Of a stretch of 12,194 nucleotides of DNA, positions 11,796-12,194 are shown in pieces; the stretch's first letter is position 1, and every line of letters begins with the position of its first letter. This DNA is from Patescibacteria group bacterium. Lineage in GTDB: Bacteria; Patescibacteriota; Minisyncoccia; Phycocordibacterales; UBA2100. The stretch lies in contig JANLHO010000009.1 in NCBI GenBank assembly GCA_024654485.1, forward strand, positions 1 to 12,194. The letters run 5' to 3'. The translations under genes were made by a program, and so were the position numbers. Below the pieces are notes generated by a model, which saw nothing but the letters and a program-made list of their open reading frames with translations, ran no database searches and was not told the origin of the DNA.

Positions 11796-12002
11796 GGTAT
11801 CAAGTGTACAGATAGATTATGAAGAGCGCATGATTTCTATCGGTATTCCTGCACAAATGTACCACGCAAGTATACAGTCCCGTTTTGATGAATACAAACA
11901 AATAGGCCAAGAATGGTACAAATTCGCATTCCGTGCTCTCGCCTGCTCAAATCACCCATGTACCATGCGGAAATACCATGATGCGTACGGAGCGCGTACT
12001 TG

Positions 12003-12194
12003 TTATGGCTGGAAAAGTTCTTCCGGAGCGAAGCGGGCTTGTTTTACTTCGGGAAATTGCAAGGCGGTTGCTTCAATCTGAAACCAGAGTATGCCGGCGC
12101 GGCATGAGCCGCCGCTTGTGAGGCTCTGCGGGTCGTCAAAGGTGAGTGTGAGCACTCCTCCCTCTCCAAGCTTCGCTGACACCAGATTGAGCCC
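12003..12194 (-). CDS. C-terminal part of a GerMN-domain protein (partial, enters from the right edge)
   Basis: A minus-strand frame open at the right edge ends at TAA (12003-12005), giving the last 63 residues. The sequence GLNLVSAKLGEGGVLTLTFD, then SGGSCRAGILWFQIEATALQFPEVKQARFAPEELFQP, follows the second half of a GerMN domain: a strand with L-x-(V)-x-(F/L)-x, a Gly/Ser-rich turn, a helix that in the family carries an I-x-x-T-(L)-x-x-(F)-P pattern, and a final strand V-(K/R)-x-V-x-F. GerMN was described in spore germination and sporulation proteins, but it is widespread in exported proteins of non-sporulating bacteria, so no sporulation role is implied. The N-terminus (signal or anchor and any first GerMN repeat) is outside the window. 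The reading is by eye. Confidence 0.78.
   Translation of the reverse strand, partial: GLNLVSAKLGEGGVLTLTFDDPQSLTSGGSCRAGILWFQIEATALQFPEVKQARFAPEELFQP

Noticed and set aside
11776..12081. Plus-strand open frame of 101 codons with a TTG start
   Set aside because: No ribosome site or family. Its second part is antisense to the GerMN-domain coding end, whose protein pattern is convincing.
1..12194. CRISPR array, tRNA, rRNA, insertion sequence or phage genes
   Set aside because: No regular spacer-repeat array, cloverleaf, rRNA signature, transposase motif or terminal inverted repeats were seen when reading both strands.

Overview
The window (about 12.2 kb, moderately GC-rich) looks like bacterial chromosome. 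The gene content suggests a small-genome lineage of the Patescibacteria/CPR (Parcubacteria-like) type. The signs are a class F-type sortase beside a secreted LPNTG-tailed protein, a GerMN-domain protein, a secreted protein ending in the CKNGGW...NQGQCV motif, a DUF5666-like membrane protein, a GlsB/YggT membrane cassette, and many promoters so close to the ATG that the mRNAs would be leaderless. TGA is used as a normal stop codon, which argues against the recoded Gracilibacteria/Absconditabacteria. The taxonomic placement is an inference from gene families; no rRNA or other phylogenetic marker was seen.

Layout. Positions 1-2087, minus strand: a partial ORF running off the left edge, an isochorismatase-family cysteine hydrolase with its own promoter and Shine-Dalgarno, and proB (glutamate 5-kinase). 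Positions 2088-2613: a repeat-rich spacer with two identical 35-bp promoter-bearing repeats, a hairpin repeat and a possible 64-aa Lys/Glu-rich ORF. Positions 2614-5387, minus: a two-component operon, an OmpR-type response regulator followed by a MASE1 hybrid histidine kinase, joined by a TAATG stop/start overlap. Positions 5599-7587, plus: a membrane-anchored DUF5666-like protein, a secreted two-repeat Ig/PKD-like protein ending in LPNTG, and a class F-like sortase. Positions 7910-8726, plus: a tight operon of three small membrane proteins (GlsB/YeaQ family, a 62-aa single-pass protein, YggT family). Positions 8817-9632, minus: an unrecognised 271-aa cysteine-rich protein. Positions 9769-10053, plus: a small protein with a domain like the RNA polymerase alpha C-terminal domain. 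Positions 10186-10371, minus: an AbrB-type DNA-binding protein with a 34-bp perfect palindrome over its promoter. Positions 10522-10968, minus: a membrane-tethered CHRD-like protein. Positions 11119-11712, minus: a secreted protein. Positions 12003-12194, minus: the C-terminus of a GerMN-domain protein.

How the parts may work together. Much of the window concerns the cell envelope: exported proteins, a sortase with its probable substrate next door, membrane stress-type proteins, and a membrane sensor/regulator pair divergent from the envelope genes. TTCATRAC-like direct repeats occur on both sides of the intergenic region between the regulator and the plus-strand genes, so the regulator may control itself and its divergent neighbour. 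No CRISPR array, tRNA, rRNA, transposase or phage gene was recognised.
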